From Flavobacteriales bacterium (GTDB taxonomy: Bacteria; Bacteroidota; Bacteroidia; Flavobacteriales; TMED113), in assembly GCA_002718035.1 (NCBI GenBank), contig PBCX01000017.1, positions 1-38,749 of the forward strand: a stretch of DNA of 38,749 nucleotides. Reading direction: 5' to 3'. Positions within the stretch are counted from its first letter, which is position 1. Every line of letters starts with the position of its first letter. Shown in pieces: positions 1 through 6,912 of the stretch. Under the pieces are notes generated by a model. The model saw only the letters and a program-made list of their open reading frames with translations. It was not told the origin of the DNA and did not search any database. A program made the position numbers and the translations under genes.

Positions 1-112
1 GATAGTAGTTTAAATTTATTCCTGAAATCTGAATTGTAAATGAAAGTGATTTGTTGGTATTGTTCAATTCATCCCTCTCTGACAAGTTAGTTACCGTTGA
101 GTAGTTTTCAAC
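1..112 (-). pseudogene. Partial third copy of the NYSTV / helix-turn-helix-like protein family, cut by the window edge
   Basis: Read on the minus strand from 112 to the window edge, one frame stays open and begins V-E-N-Y-S-T-V-T-N-L-S. This matches the N-termini of the relatives at 389-769 and 926-1327, which carry NYSTVPGL and NYSTVTDL. A following stretch rich in Leu, Phe and Thr also resembles the same region of those relatives. No ATG, GTG or TTG lies in frame between the preceding stop codon and NYSTV, so either the start has been lost or the family starts in an unusual way. The part that would hold the conserved C-terminal half lies outside the window, so it cannot be judged intact or broken. 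Homology is by eye over about 37 codons. Confidence 0.45.
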
Positions 113-158
113 CCGACTTTTAGGTCCTTTTAATTCATCCTTCCAACCATTAAATTTT

Positions 159-371
159 TCATTTTTTGATACTACAAGTACTTATTCCTAAGACTCTATA
201 AATATAACATGTTCCGACCACTGAATTAAATAATAAAATTCCCCCCAATATTCCTAAAATCATAGTATAAGTTGTACACTCAAGAACAAATGGGGTGGGT
301 AATAAAAATAGTGATACAATAAATCGGACTATTCTTTCTGATCTGTTTTGATTTGTTATAAATAATTTCAT
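159..371 (-). CDS. Small DUF2892 (YgaP-like transmembrane) membrane protein
   Basis: This 70-residue protein fits the DUF2892 / YgaP transmembrane pattern: an N-terminal N-x-N-R-S-E-R-I-V-R segment, two hydrophobic helices (about residues 17-30 and 36-52), and a C-terminal G-T-C-Y-I-Y-R-V-L-G-I-S-T-C that parallels the family's usual G-x-C-P-x-Y-x-x-L-G-x-x-T-C ending. The family is found in inner membranes, often linked to rhodanese or sulfur metabolism, but no such partner is visible here. Its length is normal for the stand-alone form. It lies among other short minus-strand genes, and its exact role cannot be inferred. Confidence 0.8.
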   Translation of the reverse strand: MKLFITNQNRSERIVRFIVSLFLLPTPFVLECTTYTMILGILGGILLFNSVVGTCYIYRVLGISTCSIKK

Positions 372-388
372 GTTACAAATTTACAAAT

Positions 389-769
389 TTATTTAACTAC
401 CAATTTTATATTGGAATATATTCTTAGATATGAACTAATTCTCTCATCTCTTTGTTGACCCTTTTTATAAATTGACCAAACATAATTAGGTTTCAGAACT
501 TTATTTTTTCTAATACTTCTATATCCATCTTTGAATAGTAATTCACTAATTCGTTTGTAAGAAAGGTGTTGATTGTCCTTGTATTTTTTGATTAAAGAAT
601 ACAAATGTTGTTGTTTAAAATTGTAGTGATGTTTATTTATTAAACCTCCAACATTAACTGTTAATGTGAATGATAAAATTAGTTTGTTGAAATCAAATTG
701 GTGATCACTTTTAGAGTTACTAACTATATTGGAATCTAATCCCGGTACGGTAGAATAGTTATAAAGGGA
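389..769 (-). pseudogene. Helix-turn-helix-like small protein, copy lacking a start codon
   Basis: The minus-strand frame is open from just after an in-frame stop at 770-772 down to the stop at 389, about 126 codons. It begins L-Y-N-Y-S-T-V-P-G-L and aligns along its whole length with the intact relative at 926-1327. Over the C-terminal 43-residue block (L-S-x-K-R-I-S to R-x-E-R-I) 28 positions are identical. There is no ATG, GTG or TTG in frame before a TTG at 602-604, which would give only a 71-residue fragment (389-604). The copy has therefore probably lost its start codon. The L-S-x-K-R-I-S-x-x-L-x-x-x-G-Y-R-S part resembles the helix-turn-helix region of serine-recombinase (Recombinase domain) proteins, but no catalytic domain is present. 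Confidence 0.55.
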
Positions 770-791
770 TTAATTGGATGATACTTGTTAA

Positions 792-896
792 CTAATTATT
801 CTTATTTCTCTTATCTTTCCTTTTATCGAATAAATAGTTTCCTCCATACAATGCTATAAATACTGAAATCCAAAATATAATATCAGATGACTCCAT
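792..896 (-). CDS. Small single-span membrane protein (34 aa)
   Basis: A short minus-strand reading frame of 34 codons plus TAG fills the gap between two larger genes. It begins M-E-S-S-D, continues with one hydrophobic segment (I-I-F-W-I-S-V-F-I-A-L-Y, about residues 6-17), then a G-G-N-Y-L-F motif, and ends in a strongly basic tail (K-R-K-D-K-R-N-K-N-N). That is the normal architecture of a tiny inner-membrane protein with a cytoplasmic basic tail. No function can be assigned. Composition and position favour a real gene, but length alone gives weak support. Confidence 0.45.
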   Translation of the reverse strand: MESSDIIFWISVFIALYGGNYLFDKRKDKRNKNN

Positions 897-925
897 TTCT
901 AATTATTTCATTCAAATATAATAAA

Positions 926-1327
926 TCATATCTCATTGGGTATAACAATTATATTAGTAATCTCAGACTTAAAACTTCTACCAATTCGTTCTTCTCTAAC
1001 TTTACCTTTCTTATATATAGAATGTATATAGTTTGATTTCAACACACTTTTAGTTCTTACACTTCGATATCCTTTTTCAAATAAGATGTCTGAAATTCTT
1101 TTTAAACTCAACTTCTTTTTTTCTATTAAGAACTTTATAATTCTATACAATTTTGTTTGGTAACTATTGTAATGATAAATTTTTGAAAGTCTTGGTGTTT
1201 GAATGTTCAACACAAATTTGATTGTGAGTTGTTCTAAACCTTTTGTGATGGAAGGTTTCGAGTTCTGTTTAGTGGTACCAAACAAGTCCGTTACGGTGGA
1301 GTAGTTTTGTACCATTATTTTTTTCAT
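926..1327 (-). CDS. Small helix-turn-helix-like protein of the NYSTV family (intact copy)
   Basis: This 133-residue protein starts at ATG 1327 and carries N-Y-S-T-V-T-D-L-F-G at residues 8-17. Its C-terminal half holds L-S-L-K-R-I-S-D-I-L-F-E-K-G-Y-R-S-V-R followed by S-N-Y-I-H-S-I-Y-K-K-G-K-x-R-E-E-R-I. The latter resembles the tail helix-turn-helix of the Recombinase domain found in large serine recombinases, where a phrase like kIA-x-x-L-N-x-x-G-x-x-T-x-x-G is usual. No resolvase catalytic domain precedes it, so a recombinase function is not supported. Two more relatives lie within 1.3 kb, at 389-769 and running off the left edge. It may be a remnant of a mobile element or a small DNA-binding protein. 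Confidence 0.6.
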   Translation of the reverse strand: MKKIMVQNYSTVTDLFGTTKQNSKPSITKGLEQLTIKFVLNIQTPRLSKIYHYNSYQTKLYRIIKFLIEKKKLSLKRISDILFEKGYRSVRTKSVLKSNYIHSIYKKGKVREERIGRSFKSEITNIIVIPNEI

Positions 1328-1398
1328 TTATAAAGCTTGACTCAAAACCATTCAATGACTTTTGAATAAAAATTGGTTTAATATGATTTTTAATTATA

Positions 1399-1581
1399 TT
1401 ATTGACCTATTGGTATAGCGGAGAACGATACTATGTGGTTATTTATAATATTAAGGGTAAACTCAATTGGGTTACAGCAAACTTCACAGTCTTCAATGAA
1501 GATTTGTTTTTCAATGGTTGAGTCAATCATTTTTAATTGGTTTTCCCAACAATGAGGACAGTCAAAATAATATTCAATCAT
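1399..1581 (-). CDS. CPXCG motif-containing cysteine-rich protein
   Basis: The 60-residue product matches the Cys_rich_CPXG family. It opens with F-D-C-P-H-C at residues 6-11, where the usual following Gly is Trp, and has the hallmark E-D-C-E-V-C-C-N-P-I at 30-39. Cys8, Cys11, Cys32 and Cys35/36 are suited to bind zinc. The family is small, soluble and of unknown function, and 60 residues is its usual size. The ATG start at 1581 needs no adjustment. It is flanked by unrelated small minus-strand genes with gaps, so no operon partner is evident. Confidence 0.85.
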   Translation of the reverse strand: MIEYYFDCPHCWENQLKMIDSTIEKQIFIEDCEVCCNPIEFTLNIINNHIVSFSAIPIGQ

Positions 1582-1608
1582 ATTTAAATAATTTTATTAT
1601 AGGAACAA

Positions 1609-2019
1609 TTATTCTTGATTTTTTAAAAAAGTAGAATGTTCATTTGACCCCATTGACATTGTTGAAATTAAATTAAGACACTCATTTGTAATTTCAATAG
1701 CCGAAATGTTATTTTCGAAAATATATTTTCTTCCATCGTATGATGTTAAACTATTTTCATGCGAATTAAAACAAATATTACAGTAAAAGTGTTCAATCAA
1801 TAAATCAGAACATTTTAATCCAAATTTTTCATAAAGTAAATCAAAGTCTGATTTTAATAATGAAGTTTTTAATTCTCTACGATTTTCAAAATAATTTACC
1901 GGATTGATATTGTTGTTTGACAAGTAATTATTATTGCTACAACTTACTATAATTTTGTTTGAACAACTATTAAAAAATAATAACTGCAATAAGCATAGTA
2001 TTAAATATTGATATTTCAT
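1609..2019 (-). CDS. Putative lipoprotein of unknown function
   Basis: The 136-residue product begins M-K-Y-Q-Y-L-I-L-C-L-L-Q-L-L-F-F-N-S-C, a hydrophobic leader ending in an N-S-C lipobox near residue 19, so it is predicted to be a lipid-anchored envelope protein. The mature part is rich in Asn, Ser and Glu and has several more Cys residues (S-C-S-N, K-C-S-D, Y-C-N-I-C). No domain is recognised. It lies 28 bases downstream of the CPXCG gene's stop side and 39 bases from the septoil-knot gene, in the same direction as both. Confidence 0.6.
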   Translation of the reverse strand: MKYQYLILCLLQLLFFNSCSNKIIVSCSNNNYLSNNNINPVNYFENRRELKTSLLKSDFDLLYEKFGLKCSDLLIEHFYCNICFNSHENSLTSYDGRKYIFENNISAIEITNECLNLISTMSMGSNEHSTFLKNQE

Positions 2020-2058
2020 TTGTTTAAATAAAATTGGCTTTATTTGCTATTCATGTAA

Positions 2059-2349
2059 TTAATCACAACCTTCACCATAACTTACCATTTTAACGTTAAA
2101 ATCTTCTCCGTACCTAACAACTTTAATTTTATAATCTTCACCATATTCAACAGACTTCCATTTCCCAACATTCTTCTCTCCATAACTTACATACTTTACT
2201 TTTAAATCTTCACCATAGTCAACGAATTTTACCTTATAATCTTCGCCATATTCTACAAATTTTATTTTACCAAATACATGACAACCACTTTGACTTATTG
2301 CAGAGAAAGGAATAAAATAAAATAATAGAACAATTAATAATTTTTTCAT
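2059..2349 (-). CDS. Secreted 7(1) septoil-knot (DUF6150-like) repeat protein
   Basis: After a signal peptide (residues 1-20, ending A-I-S-Q) the 96-residue protein is made of near-identical short units of about 10-11 residues with the core [IV]-K-x-V-x-Y-G-E-D. Six complete units are visible, with one longer spacer unit (N-V-G-K-W-K-S) near the middle. Cys residues stand near both ends (G-C-H and E-G-C-D) and could close the fold. This pattern fits the 7(1) septoil-knot domain family (DUF6150), whose members carry the same K-V-K-x-V-x-x repeats. The function of that family is unknown. The gene is divergent from the lipoprotein gene at 2499. Confidence 0.75.
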   Translation of the reverse strand: MKKLLIVLLFYFIPFSAISQSGCHVFGKIKFVEYGEDYKVKFVDYGEDLKVKYVSYGEKNVGKWKSVEYGEDYKIKVVRYGEDFNVKMVSYGEGCD

Positions 2350-2466
2350 AAAAGTAGCATAATATATTTCTAAGTTAAGCTTTTTTTATTTTTGACAATC
2401 AAGTCATTTTCTATATCATTATAAATTAATTTTTAAAATGATTAATGTTGTTAGTTTTTAAGTTTA

Positions 2467-2474
2467 TATATTTG
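2467..2474 (+). promoter_or_regulatory. Bacteroidota -7 promoter box TATATTTG
   Basis: TATATTTG fits TAnnTTTG and lies 24 bases before the ATG at 2499, in the divergent gap with the septoil-knot gene. The -33 element is not clear. Confidence 0.5.
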
Positions 2475-2498
2475 GCATATTAAAAAAAATAATGATAA

Positions 2499-3005
2499 AT
2501 GAAAAATCTATTTTATGTAGTTCTTAGTGTATTGGTTGTATCCTGTTGCAACGAACCAAAAAAAAATCAAGTAACACAAATAGGATATGAGATCTTAGAA
2601 AGTGGAGAAAAAGTCTCTCTTAATGCGGGAGATTTGTCAACTATTGAAGTTTGGGAAAGATATTTAGATGCTCACAATAAAAAAAATTTGCAAACAATAA
2701 AAAGTTTAAACCATAACGATATTAAGATTATGACACCAGGCGGAGAAATAAACGGCTCTGAAGAGCACATTGAATTTCTAAGTGCTTGGTTCAAGCAGAA
2801 TAATCCAAATTGGAAGACATATTACATGATTTCTAATGAATTAACTGAAAAAGACACATTAAAACAATACGTTACATCATGTCATGAATTGACCCTCACT
2901 ACTGACTCAGGTCAAATAAAGATTTCTCAAATTCATGATGCCTGGATCGTAGATGGAAAAGTAAAAAAGTTCTATGTGTATGAAAAGCCAGGTGGTTTTA
3001 ATTAA
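2499..3005 (+). CDS. Lipoprotein with a SnoaL/NTF2-like domain
   Basis: The 168-residue product has a leader ending L-V-V-S-C-C at residues 12-17, a lipobox. The mature part from about residue 45 resembles an NTF2/SnoaL-like fold: V-W-E-R-Y-L-D-A-H-N-K-K-N-L-Q at the first helix, then a G-G-E-I-N-G strand and the W-I-V-D-G-K-V-K-K-F-Y-V-Y-E ending typical of the last strands. Such domains bind small ligands or act as small enzymes, and no catalytic residues can be named here. It stands alone with its own promoter box and no obvious operon partner. Confidence 0.6.
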   Translation: MKNLFYVVLSVLVVSCCNEPKKNQVTQIGYEILESGEKVSLNAGDLSTIEVWERYLDAHNKKNLQTIKSLNHNDIKIMTPGGEINGSEEHIEFLSAWFKQNNPNWKTYYMISNELTEKDTLKQYVTSCHELTLTTDSGQIKISQIHDAWIVDGKVKKFYVYEKPGGFN

Positions 3006-3107
3006 AGATTGGAGGGGCTCTAATTAAGATTAAATTTCATTTGGTAAAATTTTCATACTGATATTACAGTTGGTTTAATAAAGTGTATTTGTGTTTAAAA
3101 TATTTAT

Positions 3108-3989
3108 ATGAAGTTTGCTACTATAGAAAATAAGATTTTTGATTTTTTTATTGGTGAAAACACAAAAAGTTATATTGAAAAAATTATACTATATATTTCA
3201 ATATTCGGATTTTTAGTTCATTTACTATTAATCTATTTGTTTCAGTCAAATGTTTTAATGATTGATGACCGCTATAATTTATTAAGTAGTCCAATTTCTG
3301 CAATATATACTCCTTTTTCTTTTATTCTTGTATATGAGATTTATCAATTAATTTTCTATTTACCACGGTCAATTTCAGTTTATATTTCTAAACAGTATGA
3401 AATAATTACTTTAATTATAATTAGAAGAATTTTTAAAGACATTTCAAATTTAAATTTGAACCAAAATTTATTTACATCTAGTACAAATGAATACTTGTTT
3501 ATAGATCTTGCTGCAGCGGTTATTTTATTTTTTTTGATATTTTTATTTAGGTTAAGTTTTCAAAAGAAAAAATCACAATTATCAGAAAACCACAATTTAT
3601 TAAGTTTTATCAGGGTAAAAAAATGGATATCAACTATACTTCTTCCAGTAATTTTTATATTAGCCATTGTTCATTTTTATAACTGGACAATAGATAGTCT
3701 ATTTAATGAAAAAGTGGAATATTTAAAGTCTTTAAATTCAATATTTTTTGATGAGCTATTTCAAACTCTAATTCTTGTTGATGTTTTTCTACTACTATTT
3801 TCATTTTTTAACTCAGATAGATTCCATAATATTATGAGAAATTCTGGCTTTATAATATCAACTATTTTAATAAGATTATCATTTATGACAGAGGGATTAA
3901 ATAATATTGCTCTAATAATTATTTCTGTTTTATTTGGACTATTTATACAACTAATATTTAATGCATGTGAAAAGAAAAATCTGTTTTAA
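3108..3989 (+). CDS. Multi-span membrane protein of unknown function
   Basis: The 293-residue protein has about six or seven hydrophobic spans (near residues 20-45, 60-85, 129-151, 173-191, 217-235, 247-260 and 265-284) and no signal peptide. Between spans it has a loop with many charged residues around 90-128. It ends A-C-E-K-K-N-L-F. No transporter, enzyme or receptor signature is recognisable by eye. It is separated from its neighbours by about 100-140 bases, so it is probably a single-gene unit. I assign no function. Confidence 0.65.
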   Translation: MKFATIENKIFDFFIGENTKSYIEKIILYISIFGFLVHLLLIYLFQSNVLMIDDRYNLLSSPISAIYTPFSFILVYEIYQLIFYLPRSISVYISKQYEIITLIIIRRIFKDISNLNLNQNLFTSSTNEYLFIDLAAAVILFFLIFLFRLSFQKKKSQLSENHNLLSFIRVKKWISTILLPVIFILAIVHFYNWTIDSLFNEKVEYLKSLNSIFFDELFQTLILVDVFLLLFSFFNSDRFHNIMRNSGFIISTILIRLSFMTEGLNNIALIIISVLFGLFIQLIFNACEKKNLF

Positions 3990-4128
3990 AAAATGGAATA
4001 ATAAATGTATATAGAGCCTGACTTTATTACATCTTTTTCTTATGAGCCTAGTAGCTAAAATATTCTTTAATAATATCTATGGAAAATAATTTTCTATATT
4101 AAAAAAGTTGTAACTAATATTATTTATC

Positions 4129-4434
4129 ATGAATAAATTATTTTTCTTACCAATTATATTTACCTTATTGTTATTTAATAGCTGTGAAATAGAAGATGAG
4201 TGTAAAGATTGTACGCCTCAAGTAAATTGGACATGGGATGATATGCTAACCGCTGATGAGTTACAAGATTTGAATGAATCTTATCAAGATCTGGGTTATG
4301 AAGACGCAGATGACTATTATAATTCTTTGTACCAATTTGAAACAGAGGAGTTCTGTGGTGAAGATCTTCAAGATGCAGAAGATTATAATGAAAGTACTCT
4401 TGGAGCATTTTCACTTACTTACGATTGTCAATAA
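4129..4434 (+). CDS. Small very acidic lipoprotein
   Basis: The 101-residue product has the leader M-N-K-L-F-F-L-P-I-I-F-T-L-L-L-F-N-S-C, with a lipobox Cys at 19 followed by E-I-E-D-E-C-K-D. An acidic run just after the lipidated Cys is the surface-export signal (LES) known in Flavobacteriia, so surface display is likely. The rest is dominated by Asp and Glu (D-L-G-Y-E-D-A-D-D-Y-Y-N and others) with four further Cys residues after the anchor (C-K-D-C, E-F-C-G and a terminal C). No domain is recognised; metal binding is possible but only inferred. It is convergent with the thioredoxin-like gene, 10 bases away. Confidence 0.65.
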   Translation: MNKLFFLPIIFTLLLFNSCEIEDECKDCTPQVNWTWDDMLTADELQDLNESYQDLGYEDADDYYNSLYQFETEEFCGEDLQDAEDYNESTLGAFSLTYDCQ

Positions 4435-4444
4435 ATTTTTAATT

Positions 4445-4693
4445 TTATTTTTTTAATATTCTTTTTAAAACCGAAAGAAGTTTTTTTTCACTAACCCCAC
4501 CCCAACTTTCAAGCACGGATTTATCTTTATATAAATAGAAAAAAGGATAATAAGGTGGTTGCAATTTTTCAGGCATACTTTCACCCATTATAGTTCTGAA
4601 TTCTAGCGAGTTTTTTTCAGCAGTTTCTTTAACAAAAGGTTCAAATTTTTTACAAGGCATGCACCCCTTTTTTTTAATCATCACTATTTCCAT
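4445..4693 (-). CDS. Thioredoxin-like protein with a CMPC site
   Basis: The 82-residue product is a short thioredoxin-fold protein. It has the first strand E-I-V-M-I-K, the redox site G-C-M-P-C-K (Cys11, Cys14) and helix F-E-P-F-V-K-E-T-A-E. Strands L-E-F-R-T-I-M and Y-P-F-F-Y-L-Y follow, with a pair of Pro residues before Y-Y-P at the place of the usual cis-Pro. It lacks a signal peptide, so it is probably cytoplasmic. At about 80 residues it is closer to glutaredoxin-like members than to full thioredoxin. Its substrate is unknown. Confidence 0.75.
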   Translation of the reverse strand: MEIVMIKKKGCMPCKKFEPFVKETAEKNSLEFRTIMGESMPEKLQPPYYPFFYLYKDKSVLESWGGVSEKKLLSVLKRILKK

Positions 4694-4820
4694 AACATTT
4701 TTACAAATACAATTAATTAACTAATAATAATGTAAAATTACAAAATAAATTATTGTATTACTTACTTGAAGCTTACTTATAATTTTATATCTTGACATCA
4801 TATTAACCAATACTATAATT

Positions 4821-5408
4821 ATGAAAAAGATTTTTTATTTACCAATTCTCTTATTTTTTGTTTTAAGTAATATTACTTACGCACAGGATTCTAATTTTTA
4901 CATTGGTGTTTCTGCTGGGTATGCATCTCCAGGTGGAACAAGTATGGAAGGGGTTGAACCAGGGATAGACCTTGGTTTTGCACACCTAGGTTACAGGTTT
5001 ACTGAAAATTGGGGAGTTGTTGCTAATTTAAATTCATCAGGTCATCTAATTGAAGATGTTGACGATGTTGCTGTGGGAGTAGCTTACATTGGAGTTGGCC
5101 CTATGTATTCTCTTTTAATTGGAGATAACATGAGTCTAGATATAAAGCCACAAATTGCTTTAAATATGACTGCCGGTTATACATATGATTCAGAATTTGT
5201 TGATGACTTGTCGTTTACAGGTATGGGATATGTTTTAGGAAACTCTTTAGTTTTTGGAACTGATCAAGGTTTTGCTTTTTCTATAAACATTGATTATTTA
5301 ATGGGAACATGGACAGAATTAGAAATATTAGGCGAAACTATGAAAATAGATGATGATAATGAGATTTCTCAGCTCAAGGTTGGTGTAGGTTTGAGGTATA
5401 ATTTTTAA
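4821..5408 (+). CDS. Outer-membrane beta-barrel protein
   Basis: The 195-residue product has a signal peptide ending I-T-Y-A-Q (about residue 22) and then alternating hydrophobic and polar strands with frequent Gly and aromatic residues (N-F-Y-I-G-V-S-A-G-Y, F-A-H-L-G-Y-R-F, Y-I-G-V-G-P-M-Y). It ends L-K-V-G-V-G-L-R-Y-N-F with a terminal Phe, the usual barrel-end signature. It fits the OmpA-like / PF13505 outer-membrane barrel group. Size and strand spacing suit an eight-stranded barrel. It is followed directly by a strong terminator hairpin shared with the convergent SRPBCC gene. Confidence 0.8.
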   Translation: MKKIFYLPILLFFVLSNITYAQDSNFYIGVSAGYASPGGTSMEGVEPGIDLGFAHLGYRFTENWGVVANLNSSGHLIEDVDDVAVGVAYIGVGPMYSLLIGDNMSLDIKPQIALNMTAGYTYDSEFVDDLSFTGMGYVLGNSLVFGTDQGFAFSINIDYLMGTWTELEILGETMKIDDDNEISQLKVGVGLRYNF

Positions 5409-5432
5409 TTATATTTTGATTCTAACAAATAA

Positions 5433-5460
5433 AAAAAGGGCTTTACGACAAGCCCTTTTT
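5433..5460. terminator. Bidirectional intrinsic terminator
   Basis: An 11-bp perfect stem (AAAAAGGGCTT with AAGCCCTTTTT) closes a 6-base loop, with A and T runs on the two sides. It lies between convergent genes ending at 5408 and 5460 and can act on both strands. Confidence 0.85.
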
Positions 5461-5918
5461 TATTTGTTAAATATTTCATTCATTTTTTGAAATCTGTAGT
5501 TGAAAATAGTATTAATTTGTTTTTCTATAAATAAATAATTTAATAATCTTCCTAATATCCCAAAAGGTATTTTATAAGAAATAATATCAATCATCAAAAC
5601 TCCATTTTTTTCCTTTTTAAAAATATGTTCATGGTGCCATATGCTGTACGGGCCCACTCTTTGTTCATCAACAAAGTATTTATTTTTTTCTACGTGGGTA
5701 ATTTCAGTGACCCATGTAGTTGGTATATTTAAAAGAGGAGATACTTTAAAAAATATTATCATTCCCGGATACATTTTGTCATTTAAATTATCTGATATTA
5801 CTGTAAAGTTCATGTATTTAGGTGTGATCTTTTTTAAGTTTATGGGTGAAGATGCAAATTCCCAAACATCTTCTAGTTTAGCCTTTAAAAACTGTTCTTT
5901 TTTAATCTGATGAATCAT
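5460..5918 (-). CDS. SRPBCC (START-like) family protein
   Basis: The 152-residue product has the typical layout of a polyketide-cyclase/SRPBCC cavity protein: an opening strand H-Q-I-K-K-E-Q-F-L-K-A, then V-W-E-F-A-S-S-P-I-N-L-K-K-I-T-P-x-Y-M at the first helix. Next comes G-x-x-I-x-F (strand), then W-V-T-E-I-T-H-V-E-K-N-x-Y-F-V-D-E-Q-R-V-G-P-Y-S-I-W-H-H-E-H. Similar sequences are common in Bacteroidota, sometimes paired with epimerases as cell-division-inhibitor SulA-like annotations. Ligand and role are unknown. No signal peptide is present. Confidence 0.8.
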   Translation of the reverse strand: MIHQIKKEQFLKAKLEDVWEFASSPINLKKITPKYMNFTVISDNLNDKMYPGMIIFFKVSPLLNIPTTWVTEITHVEKNKYFVDEQRVGPYSIWHHEHIFKKEKNGVLMIDIISYKIPFGILGRLLNYLFIEKQINTIFNYRFQKMNEIFNK

Positions 5919-5959
5919 GTATTCAAAAATAAGTTTTTTTATACAAAGTATAAAACAAC

Positions 5960-5967
5960 TATATTTG
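5960..5967 (+). promoter_or_regulatory. Bacteroidota -7 promoter box TATATTTG
   Basis: TATATTTG, preceded by AAAACAAC, lies 23 bases before the ATG at 5991. It probably starts the run 5991-6826. Confidence 0.5.
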
Positions 5968-5990
5968 ATTTAATTATATATTTTTTATAA

Positions 5991-6332
5991 ATGAAAAATT
6001 CCATTTTTATTTTTTTATTATCATTGTCTTTTTCTTGTATGAATACCACTAAAGTTGACCAGTGTTTAGTAAACCATGATTGGTGTATTCCTAATTGTGA
6101 AAAATCAAATATGACATGGAAATTTTTAACTGATGGTTCCTTTATTGTAAATACAACTGTTTTTGGTGGAAAAGAAGCAACTGGAAAATGGATTGATTTA
6201 GGAGAAAATAAATTCCTTTTAAAATATACTAAAACTTTTACAGGTAAAAATATACCTGATCAAGAAATTTTAAAGTTAGATTGTGTTACATTAAAAATTA
6301 AGAACACTATTTACAAAAGATCAGAACTATGA
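5991..6332 (+). CDS. Small lipocalin-like lipoprotein
   Basis: The 113-residue product has the leader ending L-S-F-S-C at residue 16 (lipobox). The mature part reads like a short lipocalin-like/META-type beta protein: W-C-I-P-N-C at the start, then T-W-K-F-L-T-D-G-S-F-I-V-N-T, a G-K-W-I-D-L-G-E-N-K-F-L-L-K-Y strand pair and a final strand. The fold is inferred from strand pattern only. Its stop overlaps the ATG of the next gene (ATGA), which implies translational coupling with the T9SS-tailed protein at 6329. Confidence 0.6.
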   Translation: MKNSIFIFLLSLSFSCMNTTKVDQCLVNHDWCIPNCEKSNMTWKFLTDGSFIVNTTVFGGKEATGKWIDLGENKFLLKYTKTFTGKNIPDQEILKLDCVTLKIKNTIYKRSEL

Positions 6333-6826
6333 AAAAATTAATTACTCTATTTGTTTTACCGTTTATATTATTTTCACAAGAAAATAACATCGAACCCAAT
6401 TATTTTAATGGTAAAGAATCTAATGTTAATTATCATGGCTGTCAAGATTTTGATGAAACACTAATTGATATTGTCTCTATTTTTGGTGACACTTCTTTGC
6501 TTGAAGGAATTTTGGGTTGCTCAGAACTAATTCCAACTTTAGAATCAGGTATACTATCAGCATTTCTTCCATTTGAAATTCCTTTAGATTGTAATACTGA
6601 TTTAACACCATTTAATCTAGTTGATTTAGTTGATGTAAATTTGTATGATGTGTGCCAATGTTCATGTGAGCCCTATGTAACTTTAACAGAACAACCAATT
6701 TTAAGCAACAAAAAAACTAAATTATTAAAATCAATAGATATTTTGGGGAGAGATAACTTTAACAAGAATATAACTTTGGAATTATACGAAAACGGAGAAG
6801 TTATTAAGAAAATGAAAATAAATTGA
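6329..6826 (+). CDS. Small secreted protein with T9SS-type C-terminal tail
   Basis: The 165-residue product has a signal peptide ending I-L-F-S-Q, a Cys-containing mature part (H-G-C-Q, L-G-C-S, L-D-C-N, C-Q-C-S-C) and a tail S-I-D-I-L-G-R-D-N-F-N-K-N followed by L-E-L-Y-E-N-G-E-V-I-K-K-M-K-I-N. That tail is the same motif as in eight other proteins here and resembles the type A sorting domain of T9SS cargo. No enzymatic domain is visible. It is coupled to the preceding lipoprotein by an ATGA overlap. Confidence 0.7.
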   Translation: MKKLITLFVLPFILFSQENNIEPNYFNGKESNVNYHGCQDFDETLIDIVSIFGDTSLLEGILGCSELIPTLESGILSAFLPFEIPLDCNTDLTPFNLVDLVDVNLYDVCQCSCEPYVTLTEQPILSNKKTKLLKSIDILGRDNFNKNITLELYENGEVIKKMKIN

Positions 6827-6912
6827 TAGCTATTGTTGTAATTTTTTATTTATTAGCGCCCAAAATCGTATTTTAATTTAGATCAACTTCACATAAGCTA
6901 AAAAATAATTAC

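Noticed and set aside
926-1327. Naming the NYSTV family a serine recombinase
   Set aside because: Only the helix-turn-helix-like phrase is similar; the catalytic resolvase domain is absent.
4175-4456. Reading frames at 4175-4414 (minus) and 4274-4456 (plus)
   Set aside because: They lie inside the acidic lipoprotein gene and lack a leader or family match; they are shadows.
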